Shown here in pieces: positions 1 through 8,690 of a stretch of DNA of 52,082 nucleotides; within the stretch, counting starts at the first letter, position 1; each line of letters opens with the position of its first letter. Under the pieces are notes generated by a model that did no database searches, was not told the DNA's origin, and saw nothing but the letters and a program-made list of their open reading frames with translations. Source of the DNA: Bacteroidales bacterium (lineage in GTDB: Bacteria > Bacteroidota > Bacteroidia > Bacteroidales > VadinHA17). Location of the stretch: assembly GCA_003157015.1 (NCBI GenBank), contig PMIJ01000062.1:1-52082 (forward strand). The letters run 5' to 3'. A program made the translations under genes and the position numbers.

Positions 1-105
1 ACTTGAACCGTTATTAGAATTACTGCCTGAAGTACTAATGTAATAAGTGGTTCCTGAAACAGTCAGGTTATAGCATAGCCATAGCAATATAAGTAAATGT
101 CTCAT
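1..105 (-). CDS. Partial secreted protein, parallel beta-helix type (N-terminus only)
   Basis: A minus-strand reading frame opens with ATG at 105 and runs off the left edge without a stop, giving 35 codons. The first residues (MRHLLILLWLCYNLTVSG) look like a signal peptide. They are followed by TTYYISTSGSNSNNGSS, which resembles the conserved opening strand (YYVSxxGsDsNnGt) of secreted right-handed beta-helix proteins (DUF1565/pectate-lyase-like) common in Bacteroidota. Seen: signal peptide and motif. Inferred: a polysaccharide-active or surface beta-helix protein. Nothing more can be said because the rest is outside the window. The downstream direction points away from every other gene here. 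Confidence 0.6.
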   Translation of the reverse strand, partial: MRHLLILLWLCYNLTVSGTTYYISTSGSNSNNGSS

Positions 106-353
106 ATCTTTTATGATTTGACTAACAACAAGATTTATATGACTAACACAGCTTTTTAAACGATTAACGCGTCATTTTGTTACACTAAAAGATTCTATAT
201 TTTTATTTATTTTGTGATACAAAACCCGAATGTCTCATATGTTCCTGGATTCTAATGCAATACTTAATCAGGATTTGTGTTGACTTATATCTGTAGAAAC
301 AAAATCTCAACAAAACATGCTTTTTTATTGTTTTATATTTAATTACAATTCAA

Positions 354-360
354 GGGAGGT
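354..360 (+). promoter_or_regulatory. Strong Shine-Dalgarno deciding the start of the zinc-ribbon gene
   Basis: GGGAGGT lies 4 bases before the ATG at 365, giving good SD spacing. The longer frame opening at 317 has no such signal, so 365 is preferred. Such strong SD matches are uncommon in this window. Confidence 0.6.
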
Positions 361-364
361 TAAA

Positions 365-769
365 ATGAATGATTTTCTATGCCCCAGATGCAGGGAACAC
401 CTAAGAGTAGGCGAGAATATCATCTTCAAAGTGAAAAACAGCAAAAAACAGGTTGCACTTCTTTTATTGAACCCTCAAATAGGCAATTATATCAGTCATA
501 AGCACCCTGCTTTCGAAATTCAGCCTGGCGAGTTTCTCGAGTATTTCTGCCCTCTCTGCAGCATTTCTCTTATTTCAGATATCCATAAGAATCTTGCCCA
601 GGTAATTATGGTTGATGAGACCGGAGAGAATCATAATGTATACTTTTCTCAGATAGTAGGAGAACACAGCACTTTTGAAACAGATGGTGAATCTGTGCAT
701 GTTGCCGGAGAGGATGCCGGGAAGTATACCTATTTCAAAATAGGGGAAAAATTCAGGAAGTACTTTTGA
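365..769 (+). CDS. Small zinc-ribbon protein of unknown function
   Basis: This is a 134-residue cytoplasmic protein with two CxxC knuckles, CPRC (Cys6, Cys9) and CPLC (Cys62, Cys65), which should bind one zinc ion as a zinc ribbon. The rest is charged, with no membrane segment or signal peptide. The C-terminal half (about 75-134) is rich in acidic residues and beta-type sequence. The upstream frame extends to 317, but the strong SD at 354-360 supports ATG 365. The gene stands alone: the beta-helix gene diverges on the left and the next gene starts 70 bases downstream on the same strand. I do not recognise a named family; a nucleic-acid-binding or redox/zinc adaptor role would be a guess. Confidence 0.8.
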   Translation: MNDFLCPRCREHLRVGENIIFKVKNSKKQVALLLLNPQIGNYISHKHPAFEIQPGEFLEYFCPLCSISLISDIHKNLAQVIMVDETGENHNVYFSQIVGEHSTFETDGESVHVAGEDAGKYTYFKIGEKFRKYF

Positions 770-839
770 TGTTTCATTATTGACAGGTTTTTTATAGTTT
801 TACATATAATCATTAGAATATTACCTTAAATACGAAATC

Positions 840-1334
840 ATGGAAACAAATTTTTTTTTTATAGCTTTATCCATGCTATTCTTTCTGTCTGGTTTAACTA
901 TTCATGCTCAGAAATCAGATTTTTCCGGTGAATGGAAATTAAACAAAGAAAAGAGTGTTCTTGCTGATAATCAGTTATTTCTTTCAGGTATCACAATTCA
1001 ACTTAGATCCGACAGTATGTTGACAGCACGGGTTTATGAAAACGGGAACGGAGAGCAGTATCCATTTCAAGAAAATATTTCCCTGGATGGCAAGGACTGT
1101 AAAATTGTAATCTATGATATGCCACGCACATCTGCAGCAACTGTTTCAGGTGCGGATAAATCTCTCATGATCGCATCAACAACAACCTTTAACGGGAATA
1201 ACGGGCCTGAAGATATGACTGCCAAAGAAACCTGGAAGGTCGATAGTGAAGGTAAAATGCTTACGCTCGAATTCACTAACAAGATGTCCGGTAATGAAAC
1301 CACCGGAAAATACTATTACGATAAAGTGAAATAA
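840..1334 (+). CDS. Small secreted protein, lipocalin-like, unknown function
   Basis: This is a 164-residue protein with a clear signal peptide (about residues 1-23, ending LTIHAQ before KSDFSG). The mature part opens with SGEWKLNKEKS, a pattern seen in small secreted Bacteroidota proteins of lipocalin-like beta-barrel type. It has no cysteines and no lipobox, so a soluble periplasmic or exported protein is expected. The distribution of hydrophobic and polar residues fits a beta-rich fold. It faces the GH2 gene tail to tail, with only 18 bases between stops, and shares a hairpin with it. No substrate can be proposed from sequence. Confidence 0.75.
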   Translation: METNFFFIALSMLFFLSGLTIHAQKSDFSGEWKLNKEKSVLADNQLFLSGITIQLRSDSMLTARVYENGNGEQYPFQENISLDGKDCKIVIYDMPRTSAATVSGADKSLMIASTTTFNGNNGPEDMTAKETWKVDSEGKMLTLEFTNKMSGNETTGKYYYDKVK

Positions 1335-1342
1335 CTTATTAT

Positions 1343-1375
1343 AACAGGGCTGTCATTTTAACGACAGCCCCTGTT
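1343..1375. terminator. Hairpin between convergent genes
   Basis: The arms GGGCTGTC (1347-1354) and GACAGCCC (1363-1370) pair perfectly around an 8-base loop. The stem extends outward with AACA/TGTT and one bulged C. It sits exactly between the plus gene ending at 1334 and the minus gene ending at 1353, whose stop codon lies in the stem. The U-tracts are weak on both sides, so termination is inferred from position and stem strength. Confidence 0.6.
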
Positions 1376-4139
1376 CGTTTACATTCAGCCCCGATATTTT
1401 CATTGCCGGATTTTTACCATCTAATTTTACAGCCGGGCAACTGACGGTAACGGTTGTGGTTTCAGACGGTGCCAGAGTAAAATAGTTGGATGTCCAGTAA
1501 CTTGGCAGTATCTCTTCTCTGCCAAGCATTAACTGTGGCCGGATGAAAAAGGCTAGTATGCTGGTGTTGTTGCTGATTTGAAATGTCCAGCTGTTTTCAC
1601 TTTTGCCTTTTGCTGAGGCAAGTACTTTAATATCCAAATTAGTTTTTTGCAACTCCTGCAACGACTTGTAGTCTCCATCATTAGAAAGCCAGTACGCATT
1701 ATGAGAGATTATTTTCCCTGTGTTGTTTTTCAAATTCAACACAACAAAATTCACTCCACTTGCACCTTTTAGCGCTGAGGACAAATCTGCAGTCTCTTTC
1801 ACTTCTGTATTTGAAAGAATTACATTTTTTTCTTCATGAAATATTGACCTGGAATCCATCCCAAATATGTCAACCTGAGCTATCAAACCGGGGATTGTAT
1901 GATATGTTCTGTTAATTGATAAAACTTTCAGGTTTGAGGGGTTCAGCTGAATATGGACAGGTTCGCAGGCATTCTGCATAAAATAATATCCGGCATTCGG
2001 CATCAGGAACCAGTCATATACCTGCCATACGACACTTGGGAAAGCCGAATTTACTTTCCATAGCAATACACCTCCGATATCATTCAGTTTATATCCCGCA
2101 GCTTCAAAAATACCCTGATATCCAACAGCGTTCATTAACTGCATCTTATTGCAAAAATCTTCCATACTGGAAGGTTCACCATATCTCTTGACCATTTCTT
2201 TATAATAAAGATCATACCTTCCATTACCTGTACAGGCATCATGATAGCCCCAGCTATTATTCAGAGGAAAAGGTAATTTATTATCCCATGTGAGATCAGG
2301 AATTATTTTTGACATTATATTGTATGGAGGTTGCGATGGAATTCCGGTTTCATCTTTAAATACCCAATCCCTGCCGGCAGTGGCTTTTGCATAGTATATT
2401 CTGGGATCCTGCCAGGTATAGGGACCTCCGCTGTACACACCGGAAGGAAGATTATCGGGCCAGGCACCGTTCCATCCTGGAGGAAGCTTGGCAAATCCTG
2501 ATGAACTTGGAATAAATGGTCTTGTTCCGTCTAGCGCAATAATGCTCTCTCGCATAGATTCATACAACTCTTTCCGTGCATGGCCTTCATTACCTCCGGT
2601 CCAGACAAGTAGACTGGGATGATTACGTATCCGCAGGATCGTGCTTTTAACATTTCTAATAAATATATTGCCTTCAAGTGGCCAGTCAGGTAACCCTTTA
2701 AACTCGCCCTGGGTATCACCGGTAATCCAGAAATCCGACCAGACCAATAGTCCGTACCGGTCAGCCGCTTCAAAAAATTCATCACAGGGAGTCACTCCTC
2801 CTCCCCATATTCTTACCAGGTTGATATTCGAATTCCTGCACAGGTGCATTTCATAATCGTATCTCACGGAGTCCTTGTTAAGCATCATATCGGGAACCCA
2901 TGCCCCTCCGGTTAAATGCACTCTTTTTTCATTTACATAGAAATCGCGGCGGTAAAACCCATTGACATTGACTGCCTTTGTACTTACTGTGCGGATACCA
3001 AAAACGAAAGAGGTATCATCGGAAATCCCTGTATTATCCGAATACTGTAACCTTATCCTGTACAAATTTGGCTTTCCGTAGCCATTTGGCCACCAGAGTA
3101 CCGGATTTTGAATATTAAGTTCTTTTGTATTCTCCCCGTTCAGTTCAATAGTTGCAGGGCTATTTTTTGTAACGGATACATTTTTTGAGAATTCAAGAGT
3201 CTTCCCTTTAAAATTCTCGGGAGCTATTATGACTTTCAGTTTACCGTTTTCGTCTATCTTGTTATGGTTCACCAACCTGAGATTCAGAGAAATCTTTGCT
3301 TTTGTTGTGTCAGGCAGATCAGGGATGGATGTTACGACTTTTGGATCACCTATAGTGACACCTCCTGATGTTCTCAGGTATGCAGGCAGCCATATTCCCA
3401 TATTACGGTCCCTTACTGGTGGAATCCAATCCCAGCCTATGGAGCAAAGCATTGTAACATTCTTTCCGATATCGCCTGTAGGGCCGCCATTTTCAAAAAA
3501 ATCACCAAGAGCTTTCAGTTGCTCAGTTGCCGGCAGACCAGGATAATCGAGCGGATAAATCTTTACAGCAAGCACATTGTCAGAACCGGCTTTTATTTGT
3601 TTGCTGACATCGAGACTGTATTCCGCAAACATTCCTGCCATCTCTGTTGAATCAGCTATTTGCTTGCCATTGAGCCACACAGCGGCGCGATAATTTATGC
3701 CTTTAAATATCAGCTGAAAACATCGTCCCTGGTCACTGACAGGAACATTAAAAGTTGTGCGATACCAATATGGATTTTTGAATGGGTTTGGATTATTAGG
3801 AAGATAACTGAATTGTTCAAGGCTGTATTTTTTATTAAATTCATCAGAAGCATCAGGAATCAGCATATTATTAAGACCGGAATAGGGATCGGAGTAGATT
3901 TTATTGGCAACCAGTCCTGTCAGTACCGTTGATGGGACACTTACAGGAAACCAGTAAACTTTAGATTTATACTGAGACGTTGAAATTTCAGAACCCGGAG
4001 CCGAAATCAGAACAGATGATTGCAAATCAAACCTCGTGAGCTTTATTTGTTTTATTTTCCCGACCTGCGAACTGGCTGAATCGGTAAGGGAAAATAAAAC
4101 AAACAACAGCATCGTAAATGAATAAATATCTTTTTTCAT
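1353..4139 (-). CDS. Glycoside hydrolase family 2, beta-mannosidase / exo-beta-glucosaminidase type
   Basis: This is a secreted 928-residue enzyme. ATG 4139 is chosen because MKKDIYSFTMLLFVLFSLTDS gives a proper signal peptide; the frame extends to 4181 without a better start. Order of parts: GH2 sugar-binding jelly-roll (about 80-220, with PYWYRTTFNVP), immunoglobulin-like domain (about 220-370), TIM barrel (about 380-700) and a C-terminal beta domain. The acid/base candidate is Glu in WTGGNE (about residue 515, after RIRNHPSLLV). The nucleophile candidate is Glu in KDETGIPS (about 598). Domain order and length fit exo-acting GH2 enzymes such as exo-beta-D-glucosaminidases or beta-mannosidases; exact substrate is not readable. 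It follows the deacetylase-like gene by 53 bases on the same strand, so co-expression is likely. No type IX sorting domain is visible at the C-terminus. Confidence 0.9.
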   Translation of the reverse strand: MKKDIYSFTMLLFVLFSLTDSASSQVGKIKQIKLTRFDLQSSVLISAPGSEISTSQYKSKVYWFPVSVPSTVLTGLVANKIYSDPYSGLNNMLIPDASDEFNKKYSLEQFSYLPNNPNPFKNPYWYRTTFNVPVSDQGRCFQLIFKGINYRAAVWLNGKQIADSTEMAGMFAEYSLDVSKQIKAGSDNVLAVKIYPLDYPGLPATEQLKALGDFFENGGPTGDIGKNVTMLCSIGWDWIPPVRDRNMGIWLPAYLRTSGGVTIGDPKVVTSIPDLPDTTKAKISLNLRLVNHNKIDENGKLKVIIAPENFKGKTLEFSKNVSVTKNSPATIELNGENTKELNIQNPVLWWPNGYGKPNLYRIRLQYSDNTGISDDTSFVFGIRTVSTKAVNVNGFYRRDFYVNEKRVHLTGGAWVPDMMLNKDSVRYDYEMHLCRNSNINLVRIWGGGVTPCDEFFEAADRYGLLVWSDFWITGDTQGEFKGLPDWPLEGNIFIRNVKSTILRIRNHPSLLVWTGGNEGHARKELYESMRESIIALDGTRPFIPSSSGFAKLPPGWNGAWPDNLPSGVYSGGPYTWQDPRIYYAKATAGRDWVFKDETGIPSQPPYNIMSKIIPDLTWDNKLPFPLNNSWGYHDACTGNGRYDLYYKEMVKRYGEPSSMEDFCNKMQLMNAVGYQGIFEAAGYKLNDIGGVLLWKVNSAFPSVVWQVYDWFLMPNAGYYFMQNACEPVHIQLNPSNLKVLSINRTYHTIPGLIAQVDIFGMDSRSIFHEEKNVILSNTEVKETADLSSALKGASGVNFVVLNLKNNTGKIISHNAYWLSNDGDYKSLQELQKTNLDIKVLASAKGKSENSWTFQISNNTSILAFFIRPQLMLGREEILPSYWTSNYFTLAPSETTTVTVSCPAVKLDGKNPAMKISGLNVNEQGLSLK

Positions 4140-4192
4140 GATTCTATTTTTAAACATAAGGCATATAGCAAAATAGTACAATATTGATTATC

Positions 4193-5704
4193 TTATTTTT
4201 GAATTTTAATGTTCCAGATAGTAGAAGTAATACCATCTTCTGCCAATATACGAATCTCAACCTTTTTTGAAAGGTCCAGTATCAATGAATTTCCAAAAAT
4301 TTTATTTTTGCCAATCCATGTACTGGCTCCCGGCGAAACATCAAACTGAACCTGAACATGCTTTAAATTTGCAAATCCGGTGCTTTTAACAGAAACTGAT
4401 TTCTCCAACGTATCTATATTTACTGTACCGGGTTGTCCTTTAATAGCAAATGAACGAATTTCACAGTCGTGGTTCCTTGTATAACGCACATTTACAGTCC
4501 ATTCATTCTGAACCGAACTGTTTTCTGCGTAAACCTTATAAACCACCGGATTATTAAAGTTGTTCATTTTAACATTACTTAACTGCATTCTGCCGGCAAC
4601 TTTTGCATATGCCCCGGGCGAAAGAGTAAAGTCAGCGGTGAGTGACCCTCTGTCCGTTCCGGGAGGCATTATCACAGAAATAATTGAATTGATTGTGTCG
4701 ACTGAGCATGATATTTGCCGTGGAATGCTGAATGATTCAATGTCAGCATGTTCTGATGCTTTGTGCCAATGGATTGGATGAAGAAGTATTATAACCCGGT
4801 CACCTGGCTGAAGCTGACTCAGATCGAGCATTCCGATATTCCAACGAACTCCATCTATTATTTTTGCATCTGAAAAATATTTATTATTATTCAGAAAATA
4901 TGCCTCGTACTGAAGACCGAAATCTTTCAGATTACCTTTTTTAATACCAATACTTTTGCTGCCTACCGGCACAGTTATGTTATTGGTATAGTTTGGTTGC
5001 ACCGGGAGTGTGCATTCCTCAAAAAAATAGTAGTTAAGATAATGATATGTCTTACAATAATTTGATCCATGAGAAGCTGTACCAACAATATTAATTCCGT
5101 TTGATCTGAGCCAATTCAGCTCACTATGCAGGAATGTAACCGGATTTATATTATAAACAATCTGGAGTGTCACCAGATCGTTGTGCCAGCCTATCTCGAA
5201 ATGCCTCTTATTTTGCATTATTTTAAGGATGGGAAGTATCTTTTCAGAATGAACAGCCATATTGTTTGGATTTTCAAGATAATATGGAGCTGTATGCAAA
5301 ATGAAATATGTTGAGCGGAATCCAAGTTTGTACTCGATTTCTGAAAACTGATAAGCTACATTCAGATCATTATCAATGTCATGTCTTAGCCCGATAATAA
5401 TCTTCCTGCTGTTGAAAGTCTGACGGAATTCATTCAGTGGCAAGACAGTGTATTTGCTGGTATCCGATATTTTATTAAGGAAAGATGCATATTTCTCCCA
5501 TGTAAAATTTGTATCAGGCTCGGTGGTCTGGACAGTGTGCTTTTTCCACCCATCCGAAGTGTCTTGTCTTTGTGTTAATCTCTTTGGGAAAAAATCAACT
5601 GTATCGCGATTACTATCCTGCGCGGAAAGAATATTTATTAAAAAGAAAAACGCAAATGAAAAACTAAGTGTTATATATATAGTTCTGCTTTTTCCAGAAA
5701 TCAT
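4193..5704 (-). CDS. Secreted polysaccharide-deacetylase-like protein with two C-terminal beta domains
   Basis: This is a 503-residue protein with an N-terminal signal peptide or anchor (about 8-28). Residues about 95-320 resemble the divergent HDxD branch of NodB-like carbohydrate esterases: LRHDID at about 104-109 in the metal-ligand position, RSTYFIL after it, EIGWHND at about 170-176 and a late GTASHGS at about 209-215. Two diverged copies of a roughly 85-residue beta domain follow (about 330-415 and 418-503). Each has an F-x-I start, a VDT segment, a LSPGA/VSPGA turn and a final W-x-V/I strand, resembling DUF5018-type Ig-like domains. Its own promoter is visible just upstream. Being upstream of a GH2 enzyme suggests joint action on an amino-sugar polymer, which is inference. 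Retention of esterase activity is unproven. Confidence 0.75.
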   Translation of the reverse strand: MISGKSRTIYITLSFSFAFFFLINILSAQDSNRDTVDFFPKRLTQRQDTSDGWKKHTVQTTEPDTNFTWEKYASFLNKISDTSKYTVLPLNEFRQTFNSRKIIIGLRHDIDNDLNVAYQFSEIEYKLGFRSTYFILHTAPYYLENPNNMAVHSEKILPILKIMQNKRHFEIGWHNDLVTLQIVYNINPVTFLHSELNWLRSNGINIVGTASHGSNYCKTYHYLNYYFFEECTLPVQPNYTNNITVPVGSKSIGIKKGNLKDFGLQYEAYFLNNNKYFSDAKIIDGVRWNIGMLDLSQLQPGDRVIILLHPIHWHKASEHADIESFSIPRQISCSVDTINSIISVIMPPGTDRGSLTADFTLSPGAYAKVAGRMQLSNVKMNNFNNPVVYKVYAENSSVQNEWTVNVRYTRNHDCEIRSFAIKGQPGTVNIDTLEKSVSVKSTGFANLKHVQVQFDVSPGASTWIGKNKIFGNSLILDLSKKVEIRILAEDGITSTIWNIKIQK

Positions 5705-5744
5705 TGTTATCTGCTGTTTAAGTCACCTTTTGAAACATAAGTTG

Positions 5745-5776
5745 CAAAAATATGTTTTTGTAAACTATTTAAGCAA
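5745..5776 (-). promoter_or_regulatory. Bacteroidota-type promoter for the deacetylase-like gene
   Basis: On the minus strand TATTTTTG (5745-5752) matches the -7 consensus TAnnTTTG. A TTG (5774-5776) lies 21 bases upstream in the -33 position. The start codon is 40 bases downstream of the element. It overlaps the 3' end of mutS. Confidence 0.5.
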
Positions 5777-8374
5777 CTTTTTTATGTTATATAATTTATT
5801 TAGTGCTTCAACAGGTGTAAGATTGTCTATATCAATTTCAAGAATCTCATCACGTATTTGCTTTAAAACAGGATCGTCTAACTGAAAAATGCTTAGTTGC
5901 ATGCCTTCCCTGTGACCCGCCAGGTCGGCAATTGGTTTTGAAAGATCCTTCTTGCTTTCACTCTGTTCAAGTTCCTTCAGGATTTCATCGGCACGGCTTA
6001 CAACGCTTTTGGGCATACCTGCCATTCTGGCGACATGTATTCCAAAGCTGTGTTCGCTTCCGCCTCTTTTCAGTTTTCTGAGGAAAATGACTTTATTGTT
6101 AAGCTCCTTTATAGAGACATTATAGTTTTTTACCCTCGAAAATGAATTCTCCATTTCATTCAGCTCATGGTAATGAGTTGCAAACAATGTTTTTGCCCTA
6201 AGTTTATTTTCATGTAGATATTCTACCATTGCCCATGCGATTGAAATACCGTCGTAGGTGCTTGTCCCTCTTCCTATTTCATCGAGTAAAACAAGACTGC
6301 GGTCTGACAGATTATTCAGGATACTGGCCGTTTCATTCATTTCAACCATAAAAGTTGATTCTCCGAGACTTATATTATCCGATGCTCCGACCCTGGTAAA
6401 TATTTTGTCAACCATGCCGATATTTGCTACTCTTGCAGGTACGAAGCAACCAGTTTGGGCCATAAGCACTATAAGGGCTGTTTGTCTGAGAAGAGCTGAT
6501 TTCCCTGACATGTTAGGCCCGGTAAGTATGATGATCTGCTGATCATCGGTATCAAGGGTTATATCGTTCGGGACATATGCTTCGCCGGCAGGCAATTGTC
6601 TTTCGATGACCGCATGACGACCTTCAGTAATTTCCAGAACTCTTGAATCATTCAGAACCGGTCTCACATAATTGTTATCAATTGAGATTGAGGCAAATGA
6701 CTGAAGGCAATCGAGCTTAGCAATAAGAGTTGAGTCGAGCTGTATCGGCGGGATAAATTCCAGGATAGCCAGAACAAGATCTGTGAATAGTTTTGTTTCG
6801 AGCGTTATTATTTTTTCTTCAGCCCCCAATATTTTGCTTTCATATTCCTTTAGCTCTTCTGTTATATATCGTTCAGCACTTACCAGAGTTTGTTTCCTTA
6901 TCCATTCGGGAGGAACCTTGTCTTTATGGGTATTCCGTACTTCTATATAATAGCCAAAAACGTTGTTGAAGCTTATCTTGAGTGACGTTATACCTGTTCT
7001 TTCACTCTCACGTGTTTGCAGATCAGCAAGATAATCCTTGCCGCTGTATAGAATCTTTCGTAAATCATCAAGTTCTTCTGATACTCCGGCTGCAATTGCA
7101 TTCCCTCTATTCAGTTGTACAGGCGGGTCGTTATTAAGTTCTTTTTCAATTTTGTCGGCAACAGACTTACAGGGATTTAACTGTTCGGCTATTTGATTGA
7201 GCGGAGGGCACCCGCTTTTTTCACACATATTCTTTAATGGCTCAATAGCTTTCAATGCTCTCTTCAACTGAACCACTTCACGAGGATTAATCCTGTTAAC
7301 CGCAACTTTTGAAATGAGTCTCTCAAGATCACCAATCTGCCGGATCAATCCGCCAATTTCTTCTTTAAACGTAATGTTTTCAACAAAATACTGTACAACA
7401 TCAAGTCGCTCATTGACTGGTTGAATATCTTTCAGAGGCAATGATACCCATCTCTTTAATAATCTTCCTCCCATCGGGGATACAGTCCGGTCCATTATGT
7501 CAATCAGCGTTCTCGCTCCTTCATAAGGTGTATTAAACAATTCGAGATTTTTAATTGTAAACTTATCGAGCCATACATACCTGTTCTCTTCAATCCTTGA
7601 CAAGCTGGTAATATGTCCGAGTTGTTCATGCTGGGTAATATCGAGGTAGTATAATATTGCACCTGCCGCAATAATACCAAAATTGAGATTCTGAACACCG
7701 AATCCTTTTAATGAACTGGTCTCGAATTGTTTAAGTAACCGGTCATTTGCCGCTTCAAGTGTAAAGATCCAGTCATCCAGCTTAAAAGTATAGAATTTTG
7801 AACCAAAATAATCAAGGAACAACTCCTTCTTGCCTTTTTCAAATAATACTTCCTTAGGCTGGAAGTTATTAAGCATCTGATCTATGTAATCTATAGTCCC
7901 TTCAGATGTAAGAAACTCTCCGGTAGATATGTCAAGGAATGCTACTCCGGCAATTTTCTTATCGATATGTACAGCAGCAAGGAAGTTATTTTCTTTATGA
8001 ACTAAAACATTTTCATTCAGCAAGACCCCGGGAGTCACCATTTCGATGATACCTCTTTTGACTATTTTTTTTGTGAGCTTCGGATCTTCAAGCTGTTCAC
8101 AAATAGCCACTCTCTGCCCTGCTCTGACAAGACGAGGGAGGTAAGTATCAAGAGCATGATAAGGAAACCCTGCTAGTTCTACGAATGAAGCTGAACCATT
8201 AGCACGTCTTGTAAGAGTGATTCCAAGTATTTCAGAGGCTCTGATGGCATCCTCTCCAAAAGTTTCATAAAAGTCACCTACTCTGAAAAGCAATATGGCA
8301 TCAGGATGTTTAGTCTTGATATCATAATACTGCTTCATCAGCGGTGTTTCTACATACTTCTGAAAATCAGACAT
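5765..8374 (-). CDS. mutS: DNA mismatch repair protein MutS
   Basis: This is an 869-residue full-length MutS that recognises mismatched or looped DNA and starts mismatch repair. The mismatch-binding domain opens at the N-terminus, with the intercalating Phe-x-Glu motif in GDFYETFG (about 32-39). Connector, lever and clamp domains follow. The C-terminal ATPase has Walker A GPNMSGKS (about 612-620), a Walker B region [16 protein letters not shown] (about 692-707) and the conserved THYHEL dimer motif. Length and domain order are normal for MutS1. A good -7 element lies at 8426-8433. The gene is followed at 60 bases by the deacetylase-like gene with its own promoter, so mutS is probably expressed alone. 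Confidence 0.98.
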   Translation of the reverse strand: MSDFQKYVETPLMKQYYDIKTKHPDAILLFRVGDFYETFGEDAIRASEILGITLTRRANGSASFVELAGFPYHALDTYLPRLVRAGQRVAICEQLEDPKLTKKIVKRGIIEMVTPGVLLNENVLVHKENNFLAAVHIDKKIAGVAFLDISTGEFLTSEGTIDYIDQMLNNFQPKEVLFEKGKKELFLDYFGSKFYTFKLDDWIFTLEAANDRLLKQFETSSLKGFGVQNLNFGIIAAGAILYYLDITQHEQLGHITSLSRIEENRYVWLDKFTIKNLELFNTPYEGARTLIDIMDRTVSPMGGRLLKRWVSLPLKDIQPVNERLDVVQYFVENITFKEEIGGLIRQIGDLERLISKVAVNRINPREVVQLKRALKAIEPLKNMCEKSGCPPLNQIAEQLNPCKSVADKIEKELNNDPPVQLNRGNAIAAGVSEELDDLRKILYSGKDYLADLQTRESERTGITSLKISFNNVFGYYIEVRNTHKDKVPPEWIRKQTLVSAERYITEELKEYESKILGAEEKIITLETKLFTDLVLAILEFIPPIQLDSTLIAKLDCLQSFASISIDNNYVRPVLNDSRVLEITEGRHAVIERQLPAGEAYVPNDITLDTDDQQIIILTGPNMSGKSALLRQTALIVLMAQTGCFVPARVANIGMVDKIFTRVGASDNISLGESTFMVEMNETASILNNLSDRSLVLLDEIGRGTSTYDGISIAWAMVEYLHENKLRAKTLFATHYHELNEMENSFSRVKNYNVSIKELNNKVIFLRKLKRGGSEHSFGIHVARMAGMPKSVVSRADEILKELEQSESKKDLSKPIADLAGHREGMQLSIFQLDDPVLKQIRDEILEIDIDNLTPVEALNKLYNIKKLLK

Positions 8375-8425
8375 CTGGAATGTAGCGATTTAATGATGTT
8401 TCTTTCCGGAAAGCTTGTTATTACA

Positions 8426-8433
8426 AAGATACA
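8426..8433 (-). promoter_or_regulatory. -7 promoter element upstream of mutS
   Basis: TATCTTTG on the minus strand is an exact TAnnTTTG match, 51 bases upstream of the mutS start. No clear -33 TTTG accompanies it. Confidence 0.45.
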
Positions 8434-8510
8434 TCGACAGTAATATTAATGAAATAGTTTTTGAAAATTATTAATATACTCTATTGATTTTAGGAAATAT
8501 CTGTATTTCC

Positions 8511-8572
8511 CTTCGTGCCTTTGCGTCTTAGTGGCAAGAAAAAATGCCACAAAGGCGCCAAGACACAAAGAA
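8511..8572. repeat. Palindromic intergenic repeat, family 1
   Basis: The left arm ends CTTTGCGTCTTAGTGGCA (to 8536). The right arm (8545-8570) reads back as CTTTGTGTCTT, eight extra bases, then TTTGTGGCA. The loop is 8 bases of mostly A. A related palindrome with the core CCTTTGTGGT lies at 51826-51862, suggesting a dispersed, REP-like element rather than a one-off terminator. Confidence 0.65.
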
Positions 8573-8690
8573 TACACTGCGAATATCATACAATCTGTAA
8601 AAGAGTTTATTTACCTTGCTGCTACTAATAATAGAGTTTTTATCGTTACCAATTGATAATCTATCTTAAGTCGCTTGAAAATCAATAAAT

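Larger units (their letters stand above)
8375..8690. other. Intergenic gap with mutS promoter and a palindromic repeat
   Basis: This 316-base gap separates the divergent mutS and saccharopine dehydrogenase genes. It holds the mutS -7 element (8426-8433) and a large imperfect inverted repeat (8511-8572). The remaining bases, about 8575-8690, are AT-rich leader DNA for the plus-strand gene; no convincing TAnnTTTG element is visible there. Confidence 0.6.

Noticed and set aside
779..810. TTGACA and TATAAT before the gene at 840 resemble an E. coli promoter
   Set aside because: The spacer is 19 bases and Bacteroidota sigma factors use TTTG/TAnnTTTG; likely chance in AT-rich DNA.
5448..5885. 145-codon plus-strand ORF across the deacetylase-like start and mutS end
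   Set aside because: It spans two real genes on the opposite strand and the promoter between them; no homology features.
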